From positions 1-64,000 of the forward strand of contig DASVDC010000017.1 of assembly GCA_036381275.1 (NCBI GenBank): a stretch of DNA of 64,000 bases. Direction: 5' to 3'. Below are positions 8,719 to 17,508 of the stretch, piece after piece. This DNA comes from UBA7803 sp036381275. GTDB taxonomy: Bacteria; Pseudomonadota; Gammaproteobacteria; Pseudomonadales; Azotimanducaceae. Position numbers and translations under genes: made by a program. The notes under the pieces are model-generated. The model saw nothing but the letters and a program-made list of their open reading frames with translations, was not told the DNA's origin and ran no database searches. Position 1 is the first letter of the stretch. Every line of letters starts with the position of its first letter.

Positions 8719-9600
8719 ATGCAGCCCACGTTCAGGCGCTTCACCGGCTTCGAAGGGATCGAGCTCGCCGCCGACGTGTGGGGTGACGAAGACGCCTGGC
8801 CGGTGCTGCTGATGCACGGCGGCGGCCAGACCCGTCACGCCTGGGGCGATACCGCGCGCCGGCTGGCCGAAGCCGGCTGGCGCGCCGTGTCGCTCGACCT
8901 GCGCGGTCACGGCGACAGCGCCTGGGCGCCCAACGCGGACTATTCGTTCACCGCCTTCGCCTCGGATTGCATCGCCGTCTGCGACCAGCTCGGCCGCCCT
9001 CCGGTGCTGGTCGGCGCCTCCCTCGGCGGGGTGGCGGCGATCCTCGCCGAAGGCAACAGCGACCGGGTGGTGTCGAGCGGGCTGGTCATCGTCGACATCA
9101 CTCACAAGAGCAACCCGGAGGGCGTCGCGCGGATCCGCGAGTTCATGGCCTCGGGGCGCAGCGGCTTCGCCACGCTCGACGAGGCGGCCGCGGCGATCGC
9201 CGCGTACACGCCGCACCGGAGGCGCAGGGTGAATCCGGCGGGGCTGCGCAAGGTGCTGCGCCAGCGTGACGACGGTCGGTGGTACTTCCACTGGGACCCG
9301 AAGTTCCTGCAGGGCGTGCGGGGCGAAGCCACCCGCACCGAGGTGCCGTCGCCCGGCTTCCAGGGCCCGTTCGAAGCGGCTCTCGCCAACATCCACGTGC
9401 CGACGCTCCTGGTGCGGGGGCTGCTCTCCGACGTCGTCACCGAGGAGGGGGTGCGGGATTTCCTCACCAAGCTGCCGCACGCGAAGCTCGCGGACGTGAA
9501 GGACGCGGCGCACATGGTCGCCGGGGACGAGAACGACGCGTTCTCGAGTGCGGTCATCGAGTTTCTCGAGCAGGACGTGCGGCCGAACCTCCCGGCCTGA
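8719..9600 (+). CDS. alpha/beta hydrolase
   Basis: A 293-residue alpha/beta hydrolase. The cap of the active site is LLMHGGGQTRHAW (oxyanion-hole HGG), followed by DLRGHGDSAW, the nucleophile elbow VGASLGGVAA, a likely acid in RGLLSDVVTEEGV and the catalytic His in DAAHMVAGDENDAF. This pattern is common in epoxide hydrolases, haloperoxidase-like esterases and ring-cleavage-product hydrolases. The ATG at 8719 has GAAGGAG five bases upstream. It starts 14 bases after the crotonase-like gene, so the two are probably co-transcribed and may act on successive intermediates. The substrate is unknown. Confidence 0.88.
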   Translation: MQPTFRRFTGFEGIELAADVWGDEDAWPVLLMHGGGQTRHAWGDTARRLAEAGWRAVSLDLRGHGDSAWAPNADYSFTAFASDCIAVCDQLGRPPVLVGASLGGVAAILAEGNSDRVVSSGLVIVDITHKSNPEGVARIREFMASGRSGFATLDEAAAAIAAYTPHRRRRVNPAGLRKVLRQRDDGRWYFHWDPKFLQGVRGEATRTEVPSPGFQGPFEAALANIHVPTLLVRGLLSDVVTEEGVRDFLTKLPHAKLADVKDAAHMVAGDENDAFSSAVIEFLEQDVRPNLPA

Positions 9601-9655
9601 TTCGGGTGCCGTCGTGCGACAATCGTCGACTCGAAGCCAGCGAGGAGAACCGACC

Positions 9656-11389
9656 GTGACATCGACCCATCCGCTTGCGCGGCTCGGCCGCGTCGTGCTG
9701 CTGCCGATCGCGCTGCTGCTTTCCGGCTGCGGCCCGGCCGAGGCGCCGCAGGACGCTGCCGACGACGTGTCGGTCGCCCAGCGCCCGGCGGCTGACGGGG
9801 CTGCAGCCGAGGCGCCGGCGGCCACGGCGCTCGCGCCGGTGCGCCCCGAGATCTACGCGCGCGTCGAGCTGACCGCCGATCTGTCCGCGCTCACGGACGC
9901 GCAGCGGCGGATGATCGTGCGGCTGATCGAGGCCTCCGAGATCATGGACGAGCTGTTCTGGCGTCAGGCGTTCCGGGACGATCATCGGGGCTGGCTGGAC
10001 TCCATCGAAGATCCCGAGACCCGGCGCTTCGCCGCGCTGAACTACGGCCCCTGGGACCGGCTCGCGGACGAGCGCCCGTTCATCGCCGGATTCGGCGAGA
10101 AGCCGCTCGGCGCGAGCTTCTATCCCGCCGACATGACCCGCGAGGAATTCGAGGCGGCGGACCTGCCGGGCAAGGACAGTCTCTACACGCTGCTGCGCCG
10201 CGGCGAAGCCGGCGAGCTCACCGTCGTGCCGTACCACGTGGCGTACGCGCCGGAGCTCGAGCGCGCGGCGGAGCTGCTCCGTCAGGCCGCCGATCTCGCC
10301 GAGCACGACGGTTTCGCCGAGTACCTGCGGCTGCGGGCGGATGCGCTGGTCAGCGACGACTACCGGCCGAGCGACATGAAGTGGATGGACGTGAAGACCA
10401 ATCCGATCGAGCTCGTGATCGGCCCCATCGAGACCTACGAGGACCGGCTGTTCGGCTACAAGGCGGCGTACGAGTCGTACGTGCTGGTCAAGGACCAGGC
10501 CTGGAGCGAACGCCTGGCGCGGTTCGCGCAATTCCTGCCGGAGCTGCAGCGGGGACTGCCGGTTCCGGACGAGCTGAAGGCGGAGTCGCCGGGTACCGAC
10601 TCGGATCTCGGCGCCTACGACGTGCTCTATTACGCCGGGCACAGCAACGCGGGCTCGAAGACCATCGCGATCAACCTGCCGAACGACGAAGTGGTGCAGC
10701 TCGAGAAGGGCACCCGTCGGCTGCAGCTCAAGAACGCGATGCAGGCGAAGTTCGACCAGATTCTCGTGCCGATCGCGGAGCGCCTGATCCATCCGTCGCA
10801 GCGGCGCCACGTGACGTTCGATGCGTTCTTCGCCAACACGATGTTCCACGAGGTCGCGCACGGGCTCGGCATCAAGAACACCGTGAACGGCAAGGGCACC
10901 GTGCGGGAGGCGCTGCGCGAGCTGGCCGGCAGCATGGAGGAGGGCAAGGCGGACATCCTCGGCCTCTACATGATCACGCGCCTGCACGAGAAGGGCGAGC
11001 TCGGCGAGGCCGCCCTCGAGGACTACTACGTCACGTTCGTCGCGAGCGTGTTCCGTTCGGTGCGGTTCGGCGCGAGCAGCGCGCACGGCAAGGCCAACAT
11101 GGTGCGCTTCAACTTCCTCGTCGATCGGGGCGCGGTGGTTAGGGATGCGGAGACCGGCACGTACCGCGTCGACTTCGAGCGGATGGGCGACGCGATGACG
11201 GAGCTCTCGAACCGGCTGCTGACGCTGCAGGGCACCGGCGACTACGAGGGCACCGCGCGGCTGCTCGAGGAGCAGGGCGTGATCGGGCCGGAGCTGCAGC
11301 GCGATCTCGATCGGCTGACCTCCGCCGGCATTCCGGTGGACATCGAGTTCGAGCAGGGCCTCGAGCCACTCGGGCTGGTTCGGTCGTAG
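9656..11389 (+). CDS. lipoprotein metallopeptidase of the M49 / dipeptidyl-peptidase III-like family
   Basis: A 577-residue protein with a lipoprotein signal (VVLLPIALLLSGC, Cys25), so probably anchored in the periplasm. The zinc site is HEVAHG (His398, Glu399, His402) and the second-helix ligand is in EEGKADILG (Glu428/429). These match the DPP III-like domain of plant Nudix hydrolase 3 proteins (HExxH followed by EExKAD) better than classical DPP III, which has a six-residue HELLGH site. The downstream segment 'YYVTFVASVFRSVRFG' is also family-like. GTG 9656 is the start, with GAGGAG eight bases upstream. It probably cleaves small peptides. It stands alone, 55 bases after the hydrolase gene and convergent with the next operon. 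Confidence 0.85.
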   Translation: MTSTHPLARLGRVVLLPIALLLSGCGPAEAPQDAADDVSVAQRPAADGAAAEAPAATALAPVRPEIYARVELTADLSALTDAQRRMIVRLIEASEIMDELFWRQAFRDDHRGWLDSIEDPETRRFAALNYGPWDRLADERPFIAGFGEKPLGASFYPADMTREEFEAADLPGKDSLYTLLRRGEAGELTVVPYHVAYAPELERAAELLRQAADLAEHDGFAEYLRLRADALVSDDYRPSDMKWMDVKTNPIELVIGPIETYEDRLFGYKAAYESYVLVKDQAWSERLARFAQFLPELQRGLPVPDELKAESPGTDSDLGAYDVLYYAGHSNAGSKTIAINLPNDEVVQLEKGTRRLQLKNAMQAKFDQILVPIAERLIHPSQRRHVTFDAFFANTMFHEVAHGLGIKNTVNGKGTVREALRELAGSMEEGKADILGLYMITRLHEKGELGEAALEDYYVTFVASVFRSVRFGASSAHGKANMVRFNFLVDRGAVVRDAETGTYRVDFERMGDAMTELSNRLLTLQGTGDYEGTARLLEEQGVIGPELQRDLDRLTSAGIPVDIEFEQGLEPLGLVRS

Positions 11390-11399
11390 CCGGCGCGGT

Positions 11400-12794
11400 T
11401 CAGCCCGGCTGCAGCCGCTGCCAGATCACGCGCCCGCCGACGATCGTCGCCCGCACGTTCGCCGCGGAGAGCGACTCGCGCGCGGCCGCCCACGGTACGT
11501 CGAGCAGACACAGATCGGCGATCGCGCCGGGTTCGATCCGGCGCGGCGCGGCGGGCGCTTCCGAAGCGCCGAGAAACAGCGCGAGCGCCTGCTCCGGGGT
11601 GAGCCGTTCGTCTTCGCCGAGCACCGCGCCCGAGCCGGTGCGGCGCGTTACCGCGGCGTGCATCGCCCGCCAGGGATCGGCGTCGCCGAACGGCGCGTCG
11701 GTGCCGCCGGCGAGCGGCACCCCGGCGTCGAGGAACGCGCGGCCGCGGTAGAGCCAGCCGTGCTCGGTCTCGGGCACGTCCGTCCGGTAGGCGTCGCCCC
11801 GCTCCGTCACGAAGTTCGGCTGGGTCACCACCGTGAGGCCGAGCGCCCGGATCTGCTCGAGCAGGACCGGCGGGGTCACGGACGCGTGCTCGATCCGGTC
11901 GCCGGCGCGCGCTCCGGCTTCCCGGAGCGCCGCGAGCGCGAACACCAGCTCCGCCTCGGTCACGCAGTGCACGGCGATGCCGCGTCCGTCGGCGTGGCTG
12001 CGGCGCACCGCGGCGACCACCGCGTCGAACGGCGGCAGCGCGCTCTCGTGCAGGTGGATCTTGGTTTCGCCGACCGTGGGCCCGTCGTCGGGAGCGTCCG
12101 TCCGCCCGGCCACCGTCGTCAGCTCGGCGGCGCCGGCGATGCGCAGGCGCTGCCGGATCGCGCCCTCGCGCTCGAGCCGCGCGAGCGCGGCGAACGCATC
12201 GGGCCCGTTGTGTGCCGTCATGTCGGTGACCCCGGTGACGCCGTAGCGCGCGAGCCGCTCGCTGGCCGCGGCGAGCGGCGGCAGCGAGGCACCGATCGCC
12301 GCGCGGAGGGCCTCGTCGCGGTCGAACAGCCGGCCGTCGTCGGCCCACGGCCCGCATGCGGCGGCGAGCCGCTCGAGGCCGCGGGAATTGACGATCCACA
12401 GCCGTCCGGAGCGATGCTGGATGCGCACCGGCCGGTCCGGCGCGTGGGCATCCAGCCAGTGCCGGTCGATGTCGCCGGCCACGTGCTCGTGGTAGCCGAT
12501 GCCGCGGATCCAGCCGTCGCCGCCCGCAGCGGCACCGGCCAGCGCCGCCTCGAGCTCCGCGGCGGTGTGGACCTCCGGCGGCCCGCAGCGCACCGAGCCG
12601 AGGGAGGCCGCGTACGCCATCAGATGGATGTGGTGGTCGTGCAGCCCGGGCAGCAGCGCACCGCCGCCGGCGTCGAGCACCGGTTCGCCCGGTCCCGGCG
12701 TCAGTCGTCCGAGCGCTTCGATCCGGCCGTGCCGCAGCCGCACGTCGATCGGCGCGACCGGGTGGCCGAAGACTTCCGCCGCGCGGATCAGCAT
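11400..12794 (-). CDS. amidohydrolase-3 family metal-dependent hydrolase
   Basis: A 464-residue TIM-barrel amidohydrolase. Metal ligands are seen at HDHHIH (52-57), a bridging Lys in ETKIHLHES, His in AVHCVTEAELVF, His in RIEHASVTPP, and Asp in GGTDAPFGDADPW. The C-terminal composite beta-sandwich ends IVGGRVIWQ. The amidohydrolase-3 (YtcJ-like) branch hydrolyses amides, formamides or related C-N bonds. The ATG at 12794 shares bases with the stop of the CoA-transferase gene (ATGA), so the two are translationally coupled. A cyclic amide or N-acyl compound entering a CoA pathway would fit the neighbours, but this is inference. Confidence 0.87.
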   Translation of the reverse strand: MLIRAAEVFGHPVAPIDVRLRHGRIEALGRLTPGPGEPVLDAGGGALLPGLHDHHIHLMAYAASLGSVRCGPPEVHTAAELEAALAGAAAGGDGWIRGIGYHEHVAGDIDRHWLDAHAPDRPVRIQHRSGRLWIVNSRGLERLAAACGPWADDGRLFDRDEALRAAIGASLPPLAAASERLARYGVTGVTDMTAHNGPDAFAALARLEREGAIRQRLRIAGAAELTTVAGRTDAPDDGPTVGETKIHLHESALPPFDAVVAAVRRSHADGRGIAVHCVTEAELVFALAALREAGARAGDRIEHASVTPPVLLEQIRALGLTVVTQPNFVTERGDAYRTDVPETEHGWLYRGRAFLDAGVPLAGGTDAPFGDADPWRAMHAAVTRRTGSGAVLGEDERLTPEQALALFLGASEAPAAPRRIEPGAIADLCLLDVPWAAARESLSAANVRATIVGGRVIWQRLQPG

Positions 12795-14020
12795 CACGAC
12801 CCGAGCGCGTCGAGCACGACGCGGTTGTGCTCGCCGAGCGCCGCGACCGGACCGGTGATCGGGCGCGTCGGCGCGGGCGGCAGCGCGCGGCCGCGCACGC
12901 TCTCCCACCAGGCGCCGAACGAGCGCGCGACTTCGTCAGCCCCGCGCAGCGCGACCTCCTCGGCGAGGCTCGCCGCCGCGACGTCGGCGAGCGCCAGCGC
13001 GATCAGCCGGCTGCCGCCGGCGCGCCAGCTCCGCCAGGCGAGGAGCGCGGCGCGGATGCCCGTCAGCGGATCCGCGATCGCGTCCCCGGCGAACGCGAGC
13101 CGCCCGGCCGCCTGCCGTATCACGTGGGTGAGCCCGGCGGCGACGCCGGCGTCGTCACCGAACGCGATCCAGTTGCCCTCGGGTTCGTCGCGGCCGTAGC
13201 CGGTGATGCTGATCCAGGTGAGACTCTCACGCCGGCGCAGGATCGCCTCGGCGTCGACACCGAGCTGGCGCAGCGCGCGGGGGCGTGCGGCCTCGATCAC
13301 GATGTCGGCCCATTCGATCAGCGCATCGAGCGCGCGTCGTCCGTCCGGCGCGCCGAAGTCGAGCGCCACCGACCGTTTGCGCTGGTTCAGGAGCGCGTAG
13401 AACGCCGCGTTGCCGAAGCGCGCGCCGTCGGGCCGGCCGACGTGTTCCACCTTGATCACGTCCGCGCCGCAGCGCTCGAGCAGGTGGGCACAGAGCGGGC
13501 CCGCCCAGAGCGCCGACAGATCGAGCACGCGGGGCGCTGCATCCGCTCCAGGGGGAGCGCCCGCCTCGGCGAGCGGTGCCCCGGTGATTCGAAACGGCGG
13601 CGCCTCGGCCGCGGGCGGCACGGCGACGGCCACGGCGAGACCCAACAACCTCGCCCGGTCGCGCAACTCGGCGGCGCAACGAGCGCTCACCATTGTGGCG
13701 AGCTGCGGCCAGTCGCCTTCCGGGACGGGGCCGCATTCGAGCCAGGCCGGCACGAGCTCCCAGTCGGACTCACGTGGCAGACTGGCGGCGATGACGCCGT
13801 CGCGGACGGGGAGCAGGTGGCAGGCGCCGCCGGCCGAGCGGCCGTCGGCGAACGTGAGACCCATCAGCCGCGCGCGTTCCAGCAGCAGATCGCACGCGGT
13901 GACCGATGCGAGCGCCGCCGCGCCGGTCTCGTCGGCGAGCCGGCGCAGCGTTTCTGCGGCGCTGGCGCAGAGCGGCGGCGGTGGAACCGATGCGAGCCCG
14001 CGATCGCTGGCGCCGCCCAT
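12794..14020 (-). CDS. family III (CaiB/BaiF) CoA-transferase with N-terminal extension
   Basis: A 408-residue protein. The usual N-terminal signature of family III CoA-transferases, DLSALWAGPLCAHLLERCGADVIKVE, does not occur until residue 167. It is followed by RPDGARFGNAAFYALLNQRKRSVALDF and ADIVIEAARPRALRQLG. The first ~160 residues are poorly conserved and resemble a worn C-terminal CoA-transferase half, an arrangement I associate with some actinobacterial homologues. It moves CoA between acyl groups without ATP. Its stop overlaps the amidohydrolase start and it begins 12 bases after the ligase, so three proteins come from one transcript. Confidence 0.85.
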   Translation of the reverse strand: MGGASDRGLASVPPPPLCASAAETLRRLADETGAAALASVTACDLLLERARLMGLTFADGRSAGGACHLLPVRDGVIAASLPRESDWELVPAWLECGPVPEGDWPQLATMVSARCAAELRDRARLLGLAVAVAVPPAAEAPPFRITGAPLAEAGAPPGADAAPRVLDLSALWAGPLCAHLLERCGADVIKVEHVGRPDGARFGNAAFYALLNQRKRSVALDFGAPDGRRALDALIEWADIVIEAARPRALRQLGVDAEAILRRRESLTWISITGYGRDEPEGNWIAFGDDAGVAAGLTHVIRQAAGRLAFAGDAIADPLTGIRAALLAWRSWRAGGSRLIALALADVAAASLAEEVALRGADEVARSFGAWWESVRGRALPPAPTRPITGPVAALGEHNRVVLDALGS

Positions 14021-14032
14021 CGCGCGTCCGAG

Positions 14033-15532
14033 TCAGTCGAAGCGCTGACGCACGACGCGGCGCAGCAGCTTGCCGGTGTCGGTGTAGGGCAGGGATTCCT
14101 CGAAGCGGATCACCTCGGGCACCCGCGAGGAACGCAGCCGCGCCTTCACGAAATGCTGGAGCTCGTGAACCGTGACCGAGTGGTCCGGCTTCAGCACCAC
14201 GGCCGCGCCGACGGTCTCGCCCCATTCCACGGACGGAATGGCCACCACCACCGCGTCGGCCACCGCCTCGTGGGCGAGCAGCACGTCTTCGATCTCGCCG
14301 GGAGAGATGTTCTCGCCGCCGCGCACGATCACGTCGTCGGCACGGCCGGACAGGTACAGGTAGCCGTCCGCATCGAGGAAGCCGGCGTCCCGGGTCGGGA
14401 ACCAGCCGTCGTCGTCGAGCGCCTTGCGGCCGAGGTACTCGCCGGAGACCTGCGGCCCGCGCACGTAGATCTCGCCCGGTTGCTCGGGGCCGAGCACGTT
14501 GCCGTTCTCGTCGCGGATCTCGATCTCGACCTGGGGCAGCGGCCGCCCCACCGAGCCGAGCCGGCGCCGTACGGCCGGATCGTCCGACGCCAGCGCTTCG
14601 CGGTGATCTTCCGGGCCGAGCAGCGTGATCGTGGAGCTCGTCTCGGTGAGCCCGTAGGCGTTGGTGAACGCGACGTCCGGGAACAGCGCGAGCGCGCGCT
14701 CGATCACCGGCTGCGGCATCTTGCCGCCGCCGTACGCGATCGCCCGCAGGCTCGGGACGTGCGGCGGACGCTCGATGGTTTCCAGGTGATCCACCACCCG
14801 TGCCAGCATCGTTGGCACGACGAACGCGTGGGTCACGGATTCGTGCTCGGCGAGCTCGAGCCACGCGGCCGCGCCGAAGTCGGGCAACTGCACCATGCGC
14901 CGGCAGGCGTAGATCGAGCTCATCACCGCCGCGATGCCGGCGATGTGATACGGAGGCACCGAGATCAGCGTCGCCTCGTCCTCGTCGGCGCCCATGAACT
15001 CCACCGTGCCGAGGATGTAGGACACGAGGTGCTCGTGGCGCAGAATGGCCGCCTTCGGCTCGCCGGTGGTGCCGCTGGTGAAGAGCTGCACGGCCACCGC
15101 CGACGGGTCGGCGGGCCAGTCGGATTCCCCGATGCCGTCGGACGCGCCGCCGAGCGTGTCGCTCAGGAACGCCTCGCGGCCGGTCACCGTCGCGCCTTTG
15201 TCGCGGGCGAGCGCCTGGTGCTCGGCCTCGGCGATCAGGTAGACGGGCGCGATGCGCTCGAGCAGCGCCGAGAGCTGCTCGTTCGCGAGACGGTAGTTCA
15301 GCGGCACGTACGGCACTCCGGCCATCGCGGCGCCCATCAGCATGATCGGCACCGCCGGGCTGCTGGTGTCCAGCACCGATGCGTACGCGCATCCGCTCGC
15401 GCGGATTCGTGCCGCTGCCGTGCGGGCACCGCCGTAGAGCTCGGCGTAGGTGTAGTGCCTGCCGCCGCTGGTGAGCGCGCGTCGATCCGGGCAGGCTTCT
15501 GCTGCCATCTGCAGCAGCATCGCAATGTTCAT
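14033..15532 (-). CDS. AMP-forming acyl-CoA ligase (ANL family)
   Basis: A 499-residue ligase with FTSGTTGEPK at 151-160, YGLTETSSTITLLGPEDH, the hinge region YLSGRADDVIVRGGENISPGEIE and catalytic Lys488 in YTDTGKLLRR. It heads the operon ligase / CoA-transferase / amidohydrolase. ATG 15532 has GAGGAG nine bases upstream; the frame is open far beyond it but that part is the opposite strand of the YceI operon. Having both an ATP-dependent ligase and a CoA-transferase in one operon suggests a first acid activated by ATP and a later one by CoA exchange. Confidence 0.92.
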   Translation of the reverse strand: MNIAMLLQMAAEACPDRRALTSGGRHYTYAELYGGARTAAARIRASGCAYASVLDTSSPAVPIMLMGAAMAGVPYVPLNYRLANEQLSALLERIAPVYLIAEAEHQALARDKGATVTGREAFLSDTLGGASDGIGESDWPADPSAVAVQLFTSGTTGEPKAAILRHEHLVSYILGTVEFMGADEDEATLISVPPYHIAGIAAVMSSIYACRRMVQLPDFGAAAWLELAEHESVTHAFVVPTMLARVVDHLETIERPPHVPSLRAIAYGGGKMPQPVIERALALFPDVAFTNAYGLTETSSTITLLGPEDHREALASDDPAVRRRLGSVGRPLPQVEIEIRDENGNVLGPEQPGEIYVRGPQVSGEYLGRKALDDDGWFPTRDAGFLDADGYLYLSGRADDVIVRGGENISPGEIEDVLLAHEAVADAVVVAIPSVEWGETVGAAVVLKPDHSVTVHELQHFVKARLRSSRVPEVIRFEESLPYTDTGKLLRRVVRQRFD

Positions 15533-15649
15533 GGAGGACGGCTCCTCGGCGCGAAGGGCGGGCATTTTACCGTGCCCGGCCGTCGATGTGTCGGCGGTGC
15601 CGTCTCGGGCGGGGTGGGTTATGCTCTGCGCGCGCAAGCGGAACCGTCC

Positions 15650-16366
15650 ATGCCCCGACTCGTCGGGCCGCTGGCCCTGACGCTCATCCTGCTCGGTGCC
15701 TGCCAGGCACCGCCGCCCGCGCCGGCTCCCGGGCCGGCCGCGGCCGCGCGCGTGCCGTGGGAGGTCTACGAGAACGTCGACCCGGCCGAAGGGCGCGTGT
15801 ACCGGCTGATCGCGGAGCGGTCCTCCATCCACGTTCACGTCTACCGTGCCGGCGCGCTGGCGGAGCGCGGCCACAATCACGTGATCGGGGCAGGCGCGCT
15901 GGAAGGCGCGGTGCTGGTGCCGACCCGAGGGCGGGACGGTGCGCGCTTCGATCTGGTCGTCCCGGTCGGCGAGCTCGAGGTGGACGAGGCGGAGGTCCGC
16001 CGCGCGCTCGGCCACACGTTCGGCTCGGCGGTCGACGACGAGGCGCGCGCCGGCACGCGGGCGAACATGCTGGGGCCGCGGGTATTGGACGGGGAGCGTT
16101 TCCCGTTCGTCGCCGTGTCGTCGCGGGAGCTCGTTGGCGAGCTGCCGAAGCTGGTGATCACCGCCGCGCTGACCGTTCGGGACGTGACCCGGGAGCAGCG
16201 GGTACCGGTGGACGTGCGCCTCACCGGCGACGAGCTGGTAGCCGAGGGCGCGTTCGCGATCCGCCAGTCCGACTTCGGCATCGAGCCGTTCTCCGCGCTC
16301 GGCGGGCTGCTGCGGGTGGAGGACACGCTGACGATCGAGTTCCGCCTGGTGGCCCGATCCGAATGA
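15650..16366 (+). CDS. YceI-like lipoprotein
   Basis: A 238-residue protein with a lipoprotein signal (LALTLILLGAC, Cys18), a proline/alanine linker, and a YceI-type lipocalin-like beta-barrel. Landmarks are YRLIAERSSIHVHVYRAG, GHNHVIGAG, 'FDLVVPVGELEVD', FPFVAVSSREL and the closing strand DTLTIEFRLVARSE. YceI proteins bind isoprenoid or amphiphilic ligands such as polyprenyl chains in the periplasm. This copy diverges from the other two in the operon and is membrane-anchored. Its stop overlaps the ATG of the cytochrome b561 gene (ATGA). It is the first gene of a four-gene unit and lies divergent from the ligase operon across a 117-base gap. Confidence 0.82.
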   Translation: MPRLVGPLALTLILLGACQAPPPAPAPGPAAAARVPWEVYENVDPAEGRVYRLIAERSSIHVHVYRAGALAERGHNHVIGAGALEGAVLVPTRGRDGARFDLVVPVGELEVDEAEVRRALGHTFGSAVDDEARAGTRANMLGPRVLDGERFPFVAVSSRELVGELPKLVITAALTVRDVTREQRVPVDVRLTGDELVAEGAFAIRQSDFGIEPFSALGGLLRVEDTLTIEFRLVARSE

Positions 16367-16944
16367 ACCGCGGCGGCGTCCAGTGGCGCAACACCGAGGA
16401 GCGCTGGGGTGCGGTGGCGCAGGCGCTGCACTGGCTGATCGCGCTTGCGCTGCTCGGGCAGATGGCACTCGGGTGGGTGATGGTGAGCTGGCGGCTCTCG
16501 CCGACCAAGCTCGAGCTCTACGCGGCGCACAAGTCTCTCGGCATCACGCTGTTCGTGCTGGTGCTGGCGCGCCTGGCATGGCGCTTCGCCAACGTGACGC
16601 CGCCCGCGCCGCCCGCGGTGGCGCACTGGGAAGTTCGCGCGGCGCGGTGGACGCACGCACTGCTGTATCTGCTGCTGATGGCGCTGCCGATCACCGGCTA
16701 CCTGATCAACTCGGCGACCAACTTCCCGCTGGTGGTCTGGGGGGTTCTGCCGCTGCCGAACCTCACCGACGAGAGCGAGCCGCTGCAGCTCGCCGCCGAG
16801 ACCGCGCACCTGATCCTGTTCTGCCTGCTCGCGGCGCTGGTGGTGCTGCACGTGGGCGCGGCGCTGCGGCATCATTGGGTGCTGAAGGACCCGGTGTTGC
16901 GCCGGATGCTGCCGGCGCTCGGCAACGCGAAGGAGGCTCGATGA
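16363..16944 (+). CDS. cytochrome b561 family membrane protein
   Basis: A 193-residue, four-helix membrane protein. It begins WGAVAQALHWLIALALLGQM, with the conserved His23 of the first helix, then AAHKSLGITLFVLVLARLAWR, 'LLYLLLMALPITGYLINSA' and ETAHLILFCLLAALVVLHV. The histidines of helices 1, 2 and 4 are the usual axial ligands of the two b hemes. The family passes electrons from quinol across the inner membrane, often next to YceI proteins. The ATGA overlaps on both sides (with the YceI lipoprotein before and YceI after) show tight co-translation. Confidence 0.93.
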   Translation: MNRGGVQWRNTEERWGAVAQALHWLIALALLGQMALGWVMVSWRLSPTKLELYAAHKSLGITLFVLVLARLAWRFANVTPPAPPAVAHWEVRAARWTHALLYLLLMALPITGYLINSATNFPLVVWGVLPLPNLTDESEPLQLAAETAHLILFCLLAALVVLHVGAALRHHWVLKDPVLRRMLPALGNAKEAR

Positions 16945-17507
16945 GACGATTGGTCACGCTCGCGGTCCTGTGCTGGGCGCTGCCCGCGTTCGGCAGCGAC
17001 TGGGCCGTGGACCACGCGGCGAGCCGGCTCGGCTTCCACACCACGCAGCAGGACGGGCAGCTCGTGGGTGAATTCCGAAGCTGGGATGCCTCCATAAAGT
17101 TCGACCCCGCGCATCCGCAGGGCGCCGTGATCGACGTGACCATCGACGTCGCGAGCATCACCACCGGCAGCCGCCAGCGCGACCGCTACCTGCCCGACGA
17201 AGAGTGGTTCTACACCGAGCGGTTCCCGAGCGCCACGTTCCACGCGACGCAGGTGGAGCCGCTCGGCGGCGACCGCTACCTCGCGCACGGCGAGCTCACG
17301 CTGCGGGGCGTCACGGCACCCATCGAGCTGCCGTTCACCTGGACCAGCCGCGGCGGCACGGCGGAGGTGCGTGCCGAGACCGCGCTCGAGCGCACCCGCT
17401 TCGGAATCGGTGCGGGCGAGTTCGCCGATTCCGACGTGGTCGGCCTGACGGTTCAGGTGGTGGCCGAGCTCACGCTGCACCAGAAAACGACACAAGAAGG
17501 AAGCTGA
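16941..17507 (+). CDS. periplasmic YceI family protein
   Basis: A 188-residue secreted protein with a signal peptide cleaved after about residue 18 (VLCWALPAFGS-DW). A classical YceI beta-barrel follows: WAVDHAASRLGFHTTQQDGQL, FRSWDASIKFDP, 'EEWFYTERFPSATFHATQVE', LTLRGVTAPIELPFTW and the last strand GLTVQVVAELTL. AAGGAGG lies just before the ATG, which overlaps the cytochrome b561 stop. It probably binds a lipid-like or quinone-like ligand next to the b561 protein. Confidence 0.92.
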   Translation: MRRLVTLAVLCWALPAFGSDWAVDHAASRLGFHTTQQDGQLVGEFRSWDASIKFDPAHPQGAVIDVTIDVASITTGSRQRDRYLPDEEWFYTERFPSATFHATQVEPLGGDRYLAHGELTLRGVTAPIELPFTWTSRGGTAEVRAETALERTRFGIGAGEFADSDVVGLTVQVVAELTLHQKTTQEGS

Positions 17508-17508
17508 C

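Noticed and set aside
12827..15640. Very long open frame on the plus strand opposite the CoA-transferase and acyl-CoA ligase
   Set aside because: It is Arg/His/Gln-rich with no domain signatures and lies antiparallel to two well-supported genes. High GC content leaves shadow frames open; only its last part (15650-16366) is a true gene.
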